Positions 1 through 11,369 of a stretch of 64,000 nt of DNA are shown here, piece after piece. The notes beneath the pieces are model-generated. The model had not been told where the DNA came from. It searched no databases and saw only the letters and a program-made list of their open reading frames with translations. Position numbers and translations under genes: made by a program. The stretch covers positions 98,398 to 162,397 of the forward strand of contig KN834838.1 in NCBI GenBank assembly GCA_000827265.1, in the 5' to 3' direction. Origin of the DNA: Collybiopsis luxurians FD-317 M1. Lineage: Eukaryota; Basidiomycota; Agaricomycetes; Agaricales; Omphalotaceae. Each line of letters starts with the position of its first letter. Position 1 is the first letter of the stretch.

Positions 1-204
1 TGATCAAGCAGCTACAGAAGAAACTTAATTCAAAGAAGCAACCTTAGAGTTGTACAAATAGTGCAACTACTGATGATTAACATAGCAATAATTTGTATAT
101 AGTAGGAAGTATATATCCAAGCTTCCCCTTCAACTTTGCTGTCCAGAATTCTTTTTAGTCTTTGGCTTTTTAGCATTACCCATCCCATCTCCATTACTAA
201 TCTT

Positions 205-554
205 TTACTTCCTTTTAAGATCTTGATGGAAAGATTCTGCAATAGCTGTAATAGCCTTTGATGATGCACCCCTTTCCTTCTGGTTGTTTATATCATAATT
301 ATAATCTGGACCATACTGTTTAATTATTAAGTCAGTTATGGTAGAACCCTTAGATAGCACATAGACAGAACATACTACAACTTCCTCATCATCATTCCCA
401 TCTCTCTTCATATCATATGGAGTGACATCAGGTCCAATTAATTGAGGATCACCTCCTCCTTCATGTGGGCCTACATCTAGTCCCCATTGATGATTACCAG
501 CAACAACAGCCCTTTGGGATTCATCAAACATAATTTTATCCAGCAGATGCAGAC
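205..554 (-). pseudogene. C-terminal fragment of GCM/PHD zinc-finger protein, cut off by chromovirus
   Basis: This minus-strand reading frame ends in a stop at 205-207 and runs up to the left target-site copy of the retrotransposon at 555. If the element and one copy of the 5-bp duplication are ignored, the frame continues without a break into the coding sequence at 8723-9433, so this is the separated tail of that gene (about 115 residues). It is acidic in the middle (a short DDEE stretch) and has no motif I recognise. Upstream of the insertion the same gene carries the GCM-like and PHD zinc domains. The function of the tail is unknown. The fragment has no promoter of its own that I can see and should be inactive. 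Confidence 0.8.
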
Positions 555-1056
555 TGTTACGATCATACATTCTAGGACTAGCCGGATTGGCCCTGACCCA
601 ATTTGATCCAATAATCCTCGGTCTTAGGAGTTAAGATTCTTCTATTCTTTTTCTTTTGTTTTTCTTTGACAATTATGCTTCCACTACTAAATACAAAGAT
701 CATAATAGATATTGTATTGGATACTTATCGGTTGAATCAGTTAGTTATGAAAACAATTACTTTTGTCTTCTTATTGTACTCAGTAACTAGGTACTTAGAT
801 ATATAATCTGTATACTAGTATATGGTACCTCAGTTTTGAAATCAACTTGGATTCTTTATTAATCTCTCTCGGCTTCATTCTGGCTCTGACTTGATTCTAT
901 TACTTCGAACTACATTTGAAGTCTTTCTTACCCTCATTTGTTTGGACTCACGGCCATAGTGAGGACATTGTTAATAACAGCATCAATAGTCCACAATTTG
1001 ACTTGGCCAATATCCTTCCAATTCTATTGGCTGACCCAGTTCGCATACTCCTAACA
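555..1056 (+). repeat. 5' LTR of chromovirus
   Basis: This matches 8221-8722 along its whole length, with TG...CA ends. It reads TG or CA at many places where the 3' copy reads CG, CA or TG, for example 597-616 against 8263-8282. It would hold the element's promoter. I did not find a convincing tRNA primer-binding site directly after it. Confidence 0.96.
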
Positions 1057-1093
1057 GTATTTCAAAACTCAACTCGCTATTGTCATATTAACT

Positions 1094-2899
1094 ATGTATC
1101 AAAGACTTAGAGATTTACCTCATAGGACTCAACAAAGGAATGTACAACAACAATCGGTTCCAGAAGAACAACCTGAAACCAAAAATCCATTTGTTACAAA
1201 TTCTCAATCTTTTGCTCCATTCATGGAATCGATTTCAGCCACAGGGACTCTCTGAACTCAAACCATGGGTTTTGCTCCAACTACAGTTTCAGCTGTGTCG
1301 CCTCTCACAAATATTAATTTCCCAGAAGTGACTAGCATGGGTCAAGAAACTTATTTCAATGAGTTGGGAGAACAAATCATTATTAATACTCTGCATCGGT
1401 TGACTATTATACTGACACTGACTCATCCCTTGCAACCAATTTGATCTCTGACTTTGGACACTCAGGCATATATATCACATTCTCAAGAAAAAAGACATGC
1501 TACAGCACCATTTGTTCCTACCAATACACCAGCTCAACTCTCTGAACTGAGAACACCACAACAACCCTCTTTCAAACCTATCACTGAACTGGCTGATAAT
1601 GATCCTGAAGGTCAACCAGGAGAAGAAGATCCTGAAGATGAAGATCAGAATCTCGATGCAGGCGGCGGGGGTGGAGGAGGTGGTGGTGATGGAGATGATG
1701 GTAATGGTGGTGGTGGAGGTGGCAGAGGCCCTCCTCCTGGTGGTGGACCACCTGGCAGTGGACTTCCTAGTCCATCAGGTCTGAGGTCTCCAGATCTGCA
1801 AAGACCTGGAAACTTAGATGAAGGACAGGTGTTAACTTTCTTTCAACAAATGGGCACTGGAATGAATGCCCTTACAACCATTCTAAACAATATGAATAAT
1901 TGGTTGCCTGATTCTGACTCTGGAAAGACTAGGGTAAAAGACCCTGATGTCTTCAACAGCTCTGATCCTCAGAAACTGAGGACTTTCCTTGTTTCATTAT
2001 CCTTTGTCTTTTTGGATCATTCTAGCTACTTCACTGAAGCTCAGAAAATTAACTATACCTTGTCATACCTTGGTGGTACAGCTCAGGAATGGTTCGAACT
2101 GGATATCATTAATCTGGATCTGAACAACCCCCCAGCTTGGACCTATAGTTTTCAAGCTCTGGTTAAAGAGCTTCAAGACAATTTCAGCTTGTACAATGCC
2201 ATGAGCAAAGCCAAAGATAGGATCTACTACCTGAAGATGAAGGATTCAGAACCAATTCAGAAATACAATACTCGGTTTAATATGCTTATGGCTTCAACCA
2301 GCTGGAATGTCAATGCATTATGGTGGGCATATAAACATGGTATTGCTAACTGTCTCAAGGCAGATATGTGTATGGTGAATCTGGCGCCTTGGACATTTGC
2401 TGAATACCAATCTATTGCATTGGAACTTGATAACCAATACTGGCAGTTTGAAGAGCAGAAGAAACAAGACAATCAGTCAGCCTCCGCTTCAACTGATACA
2501 CATAGTAAAAGTCAAAAAAGTGGTAACACCAATAAAACTATGACAACCAATCCTCCTTCCACTAATCAGCCCAGCTCTTTGAACAACCAATTCTGTTTTA
2601 CGGTTAATAACCCCAGTGGAAAGAGTAATCAATCCACTAATTCTTCAGTTTCTACACCTCCAAAATGGTCAAACTATTCTGACCAACTCGGTACCGATGG
2701 ACACTTGTCCAAGGAAGAAAGGAATAGGTGTATGAAGAACAACTTATGTTTGTTTTGCAGTGGCAAGCATTGTATAGCTGATTGTGATAAACAAAAGGCT
2801 AACAAAGCCATTCGAGGAAGAGCAGCTACTTCTGCTACCATTCAGCTCATAAATCCGACTACAGAACTGACTGCTTTGGCTCCGAAGATGGAAAAATAG
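1094..2899 (+). pseudogene. gag (capsid/nucleocapsid) of chromovirus, with two nonsense codons
   Basis: The frame opens at ATG 1094 and stays open to TAG 2897-2899 except for TGA codons at 1253 and 1442, so it would encode about 600 residues. After an N-terminal region comes a Gly-rich stretch (about 1660-1770), then a retrotransposon gag capsid region (about 1910-2480, with a W-rich 'AQEWFEL'-like segment). A zinc knuckle follows near 2748-2790 with spacing CX2CX3HX4C, one residue shorter than the usual CX2CX4HX4C. The protein would package element RNA. Both internal stops are TGA where CGA (Arg) would keep the frame, in line with CpG decay. The 3' end overlaps the protease frame, which lies one base back (-1). 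Confidence 0.88.
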
Positions 2900-5800
2900 T
2901 CTGCAGCTCCTGTACCCCAGTACAAAGCAGGAGTTGCATTGACCTGGTTTGTACCTATCCAGGGGAAGTAATATTAAATGCGTCCGCTCTTTCCGATACT
3001 AAAAAATCTTTTCTTATTGAACTCTTGACTGATATACTTACTGAAAACCTGATAGACACTATTTCTATTCTCAATTTTGATTCTTTACTTGATTCTGGTT
3101 CTACTGATTGTTTTATTGATTCAAAGTTCATTTCCGAGAACAATATACTGATGATACCGATTTCTTCACCTATCAATCTTCGACTCTTCAATGGTTCATT
3201 TTTGTCAAAACTGATATCGGCCTATGTGCCACTTTGGGTTCATTTCCCAACTGATGATCTGCTTCTTTTGGACTTTTATGTCACACCTTTGGATTCTTCA
3301 TGTAAAGCAGTTTTAGGTTATAGCTTTCTATCCTGATACAATCCATTGATTGACTGGGTATTGAAAACACTTACTTTCCAAAACCTTGACAATGAAGAAT
3401 TACTGATGTCATTTTCTTCCAATTCTGTAGACAGAAACTGAAGAAACCTATTTGCAGCCAACTACGCCGGTTGATTCTAGTCTCCAAAAAGCAGAATCTA
3501 GAAAATCTAGGAAGACTCATTCTTCACACTATCATTGTCTCTCTTGGCTGTACTCTGACCAATTTCCTTATGAACCTATTTATTCCTAACCCACAATTGC
3601 TCATATGGCTTCACAACTAGATTCTGATATTGACATTGCCCTTATCGGCGCCGTTCCATTCTATCATGCTTGCAAGATGGCAAAAATGGAACCTATACTG
3701 ATGTATGCCATACCTTCAGAAGTTGCAGCATGGTCAGCAAAATTGGGCCCAACTTCAATTGATTACTCCAAAATTCCCAAGGAGTATCATGACTATGGTG
3801 ATGTATTCAATGAAATAGAATCAGAAGTGTTACCCAAGCATAGGTCCTATGACTTAAAGATTGATCTCGAAGAAGGTGCAGAACTGCCTATTGGCCAGAT
3901 TTACCCTCTCTCTCCCAAGGAACTTGAAGCGCTATGGGAATTCCTCGACAAACAACTAGCAACTGGAGCTATAGAGCCATCCTCTTTGCCTCATGGAGCA
4001 CCAGTTCTATTTGTACCAAAGAAGGACAGCTCACTTTGGCTCTGTGTTGATTTCTGAGGTCTAAACAAAATTACAAAAAAAGACCAATACCCGCTGCTGC
4101 TCATTTCCGACCTCCTTGATGCTCCCAGAAAAGCAAATATTTATACAAAACTCAACTTAGCTCATGCGTATCACCTAGTACAAATAGCTGCTGGTGATGA
4201 ATGGAGGACCACATTCCGGACCCAATACAGCTCCTATGAATGGAAGGTTATGCCATTCAGTCTCACTAACACCCCAGCAGCTTTTCAACAATTTGTTAAC
4301 AAAATATTCAAGGATTTACTGGACGTATGTGTCATAGTATACTTGGATGACATTCTAATCTATTCTGAGGATGTCAAAACACACACTGAGCAAGTATGAG
4401 AGGTTTTGCATTGGCTCTGGCAAAACAAGCTTTATTGCAATCCAGCAAAATGCAAGTTTGGAGTTGACACGGTCGAGTACCTTGGTTACATTCTTTCACC
4501 TGAAGGATTGACTATGGCCAAGGATAAAATCAAAACCATTCTGGAATGGCCAACACCTTGGAAAGTCAAGGACATTCAATCCTTCTTAGGGTTTGCAAAT
4601 TTCTACTGACATTTCATATTTAACTATAGTGATATTGTGCTGCTGATGAATTGGCTTACTCAGAAGGGTGTCATTTGGAATTGGTCAAATGATTGCCAAG
4701 AAGCATTTGAAGGCTTGAAATATGCATTTACACATGCGCTGATACTAGCCCATTGGGAACCGAATCGACTGCTTATAGTTGAAACTGATGTGTCCAACTA
4801 TGCTCTTGCCGCTATACTTTCAATCTGAACAGCCAATGAAGAAATTCATCCAGTCGCTTTCCTCTCCCGGACCTTTCAAGCTGCAGAAATCAACTACAAT
4901 ATGCATGATAAAGAACTATTGGCTATCTTTGAGGCTTTTAAAGCCTGGCAGCATTACTTGGAAGGTTCTGGTACTCCAATTGATGTCATTACTGACCACA
5001 AAAATCTAGAGTATTTTTCATCTATGAAAATTTTAACATGTCAACAAGTCTGGTGGTCTAAATATCTACACCAATTCAATATGGTAATTCAGTTCCGACC
5101 CAGTAAACTTGGAATGAAACTGGACTCAATTACTAGACATTGGGATGTCTATCCTAAAGAGGGGGATATCGGCTACATGCAAGTAAATCTGCAGAATTTT
5201 AGACCTATATTCACTAATGAACATCTATTGGCTTCACTTCGAGCTACGTTCTTAGAAGGCCCAATCCTTAGAGCCTCAGTTGTAATGGACATCAATAAAC
5301 TTCATACTGACATTCAGAATGCACTCCCGCTCAATTCTGAATTGGTCATTGGTCTACAACTAGCTCAAGACCCTACTAAACCACGCTGGTTTATGGGTCA
5401 GGATGGACTCCTTCAACTCAATGACCGAATCTACGTTCCAAATCATGGTGACCTTCATTTACAAATACTCTGATTTTTTCATGATCATCTACTATTGGGA
5501 CACTTCGGTCAGAACCAGACACTAGATTCTATTCAAAGGCAATACACTTGGCCTAAGATTAGGACTTTTGTTCATGATTATGTGGCTTCTTGTACAGTTT
5601 GTGGACAGAATAAGGCTCAGAGACACTGACCTTATGGCTTACTCAAACCCTTACCGGTGCCGATCTGACTGTGGGACTCCATATCTATGGACTTCATTGA
5701 ACAACTTCTGGATTCTAATGGCTATACTGCTATACTAGTAGTGGTGGATTGTGCCTCAAAACAAGCCATTTTCATTCTGACCAATGACAGAATCACTTCC

Positions 5801-6763
5801 GAATGACTTGCTGAACTTTTCGTTATTTATGTTTTTTCTAAGCATGGAGTTCCTAGTCATGTCACTTCTGATTGCAGATCTGAATTTGTTTCTGCTTTCT
5901 TTTGCGCTCTTGGTCAAGCATTACATATGGAGCTTCACTATACTTCAGGTTACCATCCTGAAGCTGACGGTCAAACCAAACAAGTCAATCAAACTCTCAA
6001 ACAGTACATCTGAATCTATTGTTCTTATCAACAGGATGACTGGTCAGATCTGTTATTGGTCACCGAATTTGCTTATAACAATGCTCCTAATGCTTCAACT
6101 GGGATATCACCTTTCTTTGCTAATAAAGGTTATCATCCGAACTTATCAGTTCAACTGGAAGTCAACATTTGATCAGACTTGGATTGAGACTTTATTGTCA
6201 ATCTTGATGAGCTTCATACTTACCTTTGGGACAAGATTATTAATGCACAAAAGAAGTATAAGGAACAAGCTGATAGGAAATGGATTGTAGCTCCTGATTT
6301 TCCAATCAGCTCCAAAGTATTTGTGCTTGCAAAACATATCAAGTCTACTCGATGGACCAAAAAGTTTTCCAAACATTATCTTGGTCCTTTCAAAGTTATT
6401 GAAAAAATCAGTTCTCTATCCTACAAACTACAGCTTCCTGAATACCTTCATTGTATTCATCCAGTATTCCATGTTTCTCAACTCGAACTGTCGCTACTGA
6501 ACCCGATTCTGAATTGAACTCAGTCACCTCCTCCTCCAGTAGAAGTTGAAGGTGAAGAAGAATAATTTGTGGCTGAAGTATTAGATTCAAAAATTGACCA
6601 TTGGTTCTGACATTGTCCACTATGATACTTCATTAGATGGGCTGGATATGAAGGTACAGATGAAGAGTACTCATGGATTGCTGCTGATGACATTCACACT
6701 GATGAACTGATACTGGCTTTTCTCCTTCGGTATCCTGACAAGCCAGGACCATTGGGGACTTAG
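2890..6763 (+). pseudogene. pol polyprotein (PR-RT-RH-IN-chromodomain), multiply broken
   Basis: Protease lies about 2890-3400 in the -1 frame relative to gag, with the retropepsin motif LDSGST near 3088. The rest of pol is in the same frame as gag, so one more frame change falls around 3400-3600. Reverse transcriptase spans about 3850-4610 with the catalytic YLDD box at 4340-4351. RNase H spans about 4770-5150 (TDHKNLEYF segment). Integrase has an HHCC zinc region about 5480-5620 and a DDE core about 5680-5980. At the third catalytic position, where GQTE is normal, the codon 5978-5980 gives Lys. A chromodomain ends the protein (about 6615-6700). The terminal TAG is 6761-6763. After the protease there are 14 in-frame TGA codons and one TAA. 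Confidence 0.95.
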
Positions 6764-6976
6764 AAACTTTCTTAACTTTAACCAACTTCAGTCAATCAGC
6801 TCTTTTCGTATTCCTTTCCACTTCTTATTTTATTCTTTTCTTTTCTTTTTTTTCTTAATTGGTTCTCACTCAAATATTTTTCTATCTATATACAAGTCAA
6901 GAAACTACAGCTGAAACTGATCAGTCTGTTTCTCCTACTTCTCCTCACCCTTCTGTTCCGCTAAGAATGCCTTGAG

Positions 6977-7982
6977 TCAGGTGTTCATCCTCTTCTGCTG
7001 CTCTGTCATCTTCCAGACCTCTTCCCACATCTCAGCAGATTCCCTTCTGAGCTCCTTGAGCTCTTCCAATACCTCCACCATCTCGGATGGCACCTCCTCC
7101 TCTGTCTTCACCTGGTGCCGATGGCCACTGACAAGTGAACACAACACCTTGGCTGTGTTACACTCCACACAAGCTACACCCCCTGGCCTCAGGGTGCATG
7201 GCTTGCCGGTGCAGATGCACCATTGACATTTCTTAGCCTTAGACCCTTTTGGGTCTGAAGGCTTGCCCTCTTCGTCATCGTCTTTGTTGTCGCTGTTGTC
7301 TCTGCCCCTGGGACCATTGTTGTCTGGATCACCTCCCATTCCCTAGGACAAGTTAGAAAAACAAAGTAATTTTAACAAAGAAAACTCACTGATTTTTCAA
7401 GTCGCCACTTCTTTCTTGGCTGACTCAGTTCTTCTTCATCCTTCTCCTCTTCCTTGTCCTCCTTGACCTCCTTTGCCTTTCCTTTTCCTTTATCCTTCTT
7501 CTTCTTCCTTTGCTTCTCTGGCTCTGTGCTTGGTCCTGCTTCCGTACTGCTGGCCTAACAAAGTTAGTAAACAAGGAAAAAGAAAAGAATGAGAAACAGT
7601 GGGGCTTACCATTTGCCCCAACTGCTGCTTCTTCCCTTTGCTTTCTTTGGGCCTCTTTTTCGGCCTTGATTGCATCTTCATGCTTCTTCTTTCTTTCTTC
7701 TTTGGCTCTCTGTGCAGCTTCTGCTTTTCTCTCCTCCTCAGCTTTTGCCTTGGCCTCTGCTTTTGCCTCAGCCTCTGCTTTCCACTGTTCCTCTTCCTTC
7801 TTCCATTTCTGTTCCTCTTCTGCTGCCTGTTTTGCTTGCTCTAGTTGCAACTGTCATAAAGCCACGGACTCCCGGCAGATCCAAGCTCTCTCCATCTCCA
7901 GCTGCTCTTTGGCAGCTAGCCGGTCAATTTCTTCTTGAATCTTTTCCTCCTTGGTTTGTTCTCTGGTTTCAGTAATAGACAT
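6977..7982 (-). pseudogene. Antisense accessory gene in chromovirus: coiled-coil plus Cys-rich zinc-finger protein
   Basis: Between pol and the 3' LTR lies a minus-strand gene with at least two apparent introns: about 7555-7609 (GTAAGC...TACTAAC...TTAG) and about 7343-7389 (GTGAGT...CTAAC...CTAG). It starts at ATG 7982 with MSITETREQ, continues as a long Glu/Lys/Ala-rich coiled coil, then a basic Lys/Arg segment. The last exon (7342-6977) holds a cysteine cluster, CX2CX4GXPC...CX2CX5LC, that resembles a fungal binuclear zinc cluster, followed by a Glu-rich helix. A TATAAAA box sits about 65 bp upstream. In-frame TGA codons, again CGA-like, and frame uncertainty in exon 2 mark this copy as decayed. 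I recall similar antisense genes in mushroom gypsy elements. The function is unknown; regulation of the element is only a guess. Confidence 0.7.
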
Positions 7983-8043
7983 GAGGACGGATGGCGGGAG
8001 TAGGACTTGGAAAATTTTGAGGGACTGGGCAGTTGAACTCGGT

Positions 8044-8052
8044 CATTTTATA
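8044..8052 (-). promoter_or_regulatory. TATA box for the antisense accessory gene
   Basis: Read on the minus strand this is TATAAAATG, about 65 bp upstream of the ATG at 7982. That spacing supports real antisense transcription from within the element. Confidence 0.5.
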
Positions 8053-8207
8053 GGGCAGCTGAACAAAGAGTGACAAGCAACCGAATGGAGATTTTGTCAT
8101 TTCTATCACATTCTATCACACTCTATGACACACAGACCACAAATGACCCTGCACTCAGTTAACATCCAAATCACCAATGTACTAAAGGCTTTTGAGGGCA
8201 AAAGCCT

Positions 8208-8217
8208 AAGAGGGGGA
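8208..8217 (+). other. Polypurine tract of chromovirus
   Basis: The purine run AAGAGGGGGA ends three bases before the 3' LTR at 8221. This is the expected place and composition for the plus-strand primer of reverse transcription. Confidence 0.75.
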
Positions 8218-8220
8218 TAC

Positions 8221-8722
8221 TGTTACAATCATACATTCTAGGACTAGCCGGATTGGCCCTGACCTGATTCAATCTGATAATCCTCGGTCTTAGGAGTTAA
8301 GATTCTTCTATTCTTTTTCTTTTGTTTTTCTTTGACAATTATGCTTCCACTACTAAATACGAAGATCATAATAGATATTGTATCGGATACTTATCGGTCG
8401 AATCAGTTAGTTACAAAAACAATTACTTTTGTCTTCTTATTGTACTCAGTAACTAGGTACTTAGATATATAATCTGTATACTAGTATACGGTACCTCAGT
8501 TTTGAAATCAACTTGGATTCTCTATTAATCTCTCTCAGCTTCATTCCGGCTCTGACTCGATTCTATTACTTCGAACTACATTTGAAGTCTTTCTTACCCT
8601 TGTTTGTTTGGACTCATGGCCATAGTGAGGACATTGTTAATAACAGCGTCAATAGTCCACAATTCAACTCAGCTGATATCCTTCTGGTTCTATCAGCCGA
8701 CCCAGTTTGCATACTCCTAACA
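8221..8722 (+). repeat. 3' LTR of chromovirus
   Basis: This partner of 555-1056 is also 502 bp. It keeps several CG dinucleotides that are TG or CA in the 5' copy, and the reverse is also seen, so the two copies decayed independently after insertion. Confidence 0.96.
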
Positions 8723-10765
8723 CAGACCCTCAAAATTGACATCTACACCATCCTTTTGCTGAAGCTTCCCATCTACTGTAAGGCCATTCCACTCTTGCAG
8801 ATGCTCCCATGCTTTGTGCAGTACATGGCTATCAACATTTTCAAATTGAGCAGTTTCTTCTGTAAAATGGCAATAAGTAAGGAGCAAAGTGTGGGCATGA
8901 GCAATAGAGTAGTCAAGAAGATGATGCAACTCTAGCTCAGTGGCATCACCAGAACCCAGGCATTCATAGAACCAATTCCATATCCCAGTTAAATCAGTGT
9001 CCAGAAGGCCACCACAATAAAAAGTTGGGGTAGCACTGGGATAATCTTTGGGGGGCTGATATGAGAGAGCTGGAATATTTTCTGGAGAGAATTTATGAGA
9101 AAATTCCAGGTCTGACTTTGGTGTTAAAGATAAATCAATGAGAAGTTGTTTATGTGGGGCCAATGCTTGTTGAATTTCAGTGGTACACTTTACTGATGTC
9201 CAGTTGAGCAGTAGTTTATCTGAGTCTTGCTCTTTCTTGAATGTTTCTTCCAAAGGATGCATGTAATGTCCAAGCTGTGAACCAGATTTAAGAATCAAAT
9301 TGGTGAAAGTTTGTGGTCTTACCTGAATCTGCCGCCGGCCATTCTGATCTTGCCAAAGCCCATCTATAATTGCAGAAACTTGAACTTCAAAAATTTTCCC
9401 TGCATACTCTTTGTTATAGATTCCCTGCCACATTTCAACCGTCCATAGATGGGACTCTGGATCCTGATGAATCAGGCATGCTGGATAATAGTAGAGCTGT
9501 CCAAGCTTGATAAGAACACCTTTTCCAGGGCTATAAACAGTAAATCTATAGTAACACCTCTATTGTATAAAATCACATGCAATAATCTCTTGGCCACTGT
9601 CTTCAATGACTGCTTTCGGAGTCCTGGGAGACTGCAAAGGACCCCCATAAATTGACTGCCTGTATCTGCACACATATGGCAGTAAAATTTATCTGGAAGA
9701 TCTCCCTTAATGTGGGCAGTGAAGCAAGCAACATGGGTGTAATTATTGCACTCATCACATTGAATGGTTTGTTGTATAACAGCTTCACAATGTCCATCTG
9801 CTTGTACCCCACATCTACAGAGAACAAGCTGAGATGAGGAGGGTGGTGGAGAGCTAGAGGTATGAGCAACATCTGGAATGCGACTGTGATTATGAGGAGA
9901 ACCATTAATATAATGGTACTTCAAAGTGGAGATATTATCCCCAATTCGACCATAGCAGATGAGATGGGAGTGGGATTCACAGGGGTGATATTCCAGTTTG
10001 GCCTGTTCCTTGCAGCTGCAGGGTTTATTGAGCTGCCTCCTGAGATTGCCTGGTGCTACTTGGGGGCAAAACACAAAGTTACAGCTCTCACTGGCACAGG
10101 TAATAACACCAAGACACTTCTTGTTTGTGACCTTTCCACCCTCAGTAAAGGGAGAATGGACAGTACCCTTGCCATTGTGAGAGCTGTTGTTCTTGGTAGC
10201 CCAGTGGACACCCAGCTGTTTGTTTTGAATGAACTCATCATGAGTTAAATCAATACAGAAATGACCATTGGCCCAAGGATCCCATTCACCACCCTGAATA
10301 TTAGCCAAGGAGGTAGCAACTGCTCCAGCATTTAGTGTAAAGCCAGAATATGGCTAGGGATCCAATGGGACAAAGGATGTCAGCCTTGCTGGGTCAGAGA
10401 GATCAAATGTAGGTAGATCTCTCCAATTCTTTTTTGACTTTGTTTCAGAAGTGGCAGAAGCAGCAACAGCTGCTGTGTCTATGCTTGCAGGAACACTACC
10501 AGTAGTTGTCTGTACTGGCCCAATTATTGCAGCATTGGCCTTGCACGGGACACACTGAAAGGCTATTTGAATGCCTACCAAAAATATTATTTAGCAAGAA
10601 ATTGACTCCAGATCTACCAGTGAGAATCCCTACCATTTTCATCCAGTACCGGAAGGATGTTATATTGCACTGTAGGAGAATTGCTGTGCTGGCCGGCTGC
10701 AGCTTCAGATTGCAAGTTTGCCTATTGCACAGGGACATCTGAGCCAGGATCGATAGTCCATGCAA
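8723..10765 (-). pseudogene. GCM-like plus PHD zinc-finger protein gene, interrupted and decayed (5' part)
   Basis: The minus-strand coding sequence has an intron near 10574-10635 (GTAGGG...TTGCTAAAT...GGTAG). The N-terminal part ends in 'PTFDLSDPARLTSF' and an in-frame TAG at about 10354. Then comes a GCM/WRKY-type zinc domain (about 10240-9900; Cys, Cys, Cys and a final G-x-P-H-N-H pattern). A PHD-like finger follows (about 9810-9660; CRC, CDEC, HX2C, CX2C). After one frame change near 9665 the frame continues (with a TAG near 9560) through 9433 to the insertion at 8727, with the tail at 205-554. GCM-domain proteins of this type are widespread in Agaricomycetes with unknown role. Joining GCM-like and PHD fingers suggests chromatin or DNA binding, which is inference. 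The stops, frameshift and insertion make it a pseudogene. Confidence 0.75.
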
Positions 10766-11250
10766 TAAATCGACGCAGTTGAGTCTGATTAAATATATAT
10801 CTGAGCATATTTGATTCTCTCTTTACTTAATCCACTTACAAGCCAATTCATGCTTTTGTGCTTCTTACAATTGAAAAAGTGTTTGAGGGGCAGAAAGTCT
10901 CGCAATGACATTTCTCTCAACTTTATGTGCGCATCAAACCCCATCAATTTTTTGGCTAAGTTTGATGGCGCTGTTGCAGAGTATTCCTACGCAGTGAGAA
11001 AACGGCGAGCTATTACTTGTATTAAACAATAATATTATTACCTCAGTAACACTATGCTTACAAGTAAGAAACAGTATGGTATCTACGAAAGCATAAATGT
11101 AAGTCGTTGACCTATACGTACCTTGATTTGACGCTGACGCATGCCGGCATGACGCATACGCATCATTCCGATGGGACGCATACGCACATACGCATCACAA
11201 ATATGCGCGACGCACCAACTTGACGCACAATTCTACAGTCCGCGTTAAAA
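10766..11250. other. Intergenic; GACGCATACGCA-rich tract
   Basis: I see no gene here. From about 11128 to 11225 the motif GACGCATACGCA and its variants recur in both orientations, and one end is roughly the inverse of the other, as in a degraded small TIR element. A similar GCGTCA/TGCGT-rich patch occurs at about 56105-56170. Confidence 0.5.
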
Positions 11251-11369
11251 CATAAGCGAGGCCTCATCACTCATCCATTGCCATCGCCACTGAATTACAT
11301 CTTTTATCTTTTCTGACAAAAAGGGTGTTTTCAAAAGCTAAGAGTGCGTATAACGTACGTTGATCATCA

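Larger units (their letters stand above)
555..8722 (+). mobile_element. Ty3/gypsy chromovirus LTR retrotransposon, full length, decayed
   Basis: An 8168-bp element bounded by 502-bp LTRs that begin TGTTA and end TAACA, flanked by the perfect 5-bp duplication CAGAC (550-554 and 8723-8727). Internal order is gag, protease, reverse transcriptase, RNase H, integrase and a C-terminal chromodomain, followed by an antisense gene and a polypurine tract. This order with a chromodomain defines a chromovirus. The chromodomain in this family is thought to steer integration to particular chromatin, but here the element landed inside a coding region. Many in-frame TGA codons and at least one frameshift make it non-autonomous today. 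LTR divergence, almost all at inferred CpG sites, shows that the insertion is not recent. Confidence 0.97.

Noticed and set aside
7510..7975. Plus-strand frames rich in Phe, Leu and Ser
   Set aside because: They are the reverse of the Glu/Lys/Ala coiled-coil exons of the antisense gene.
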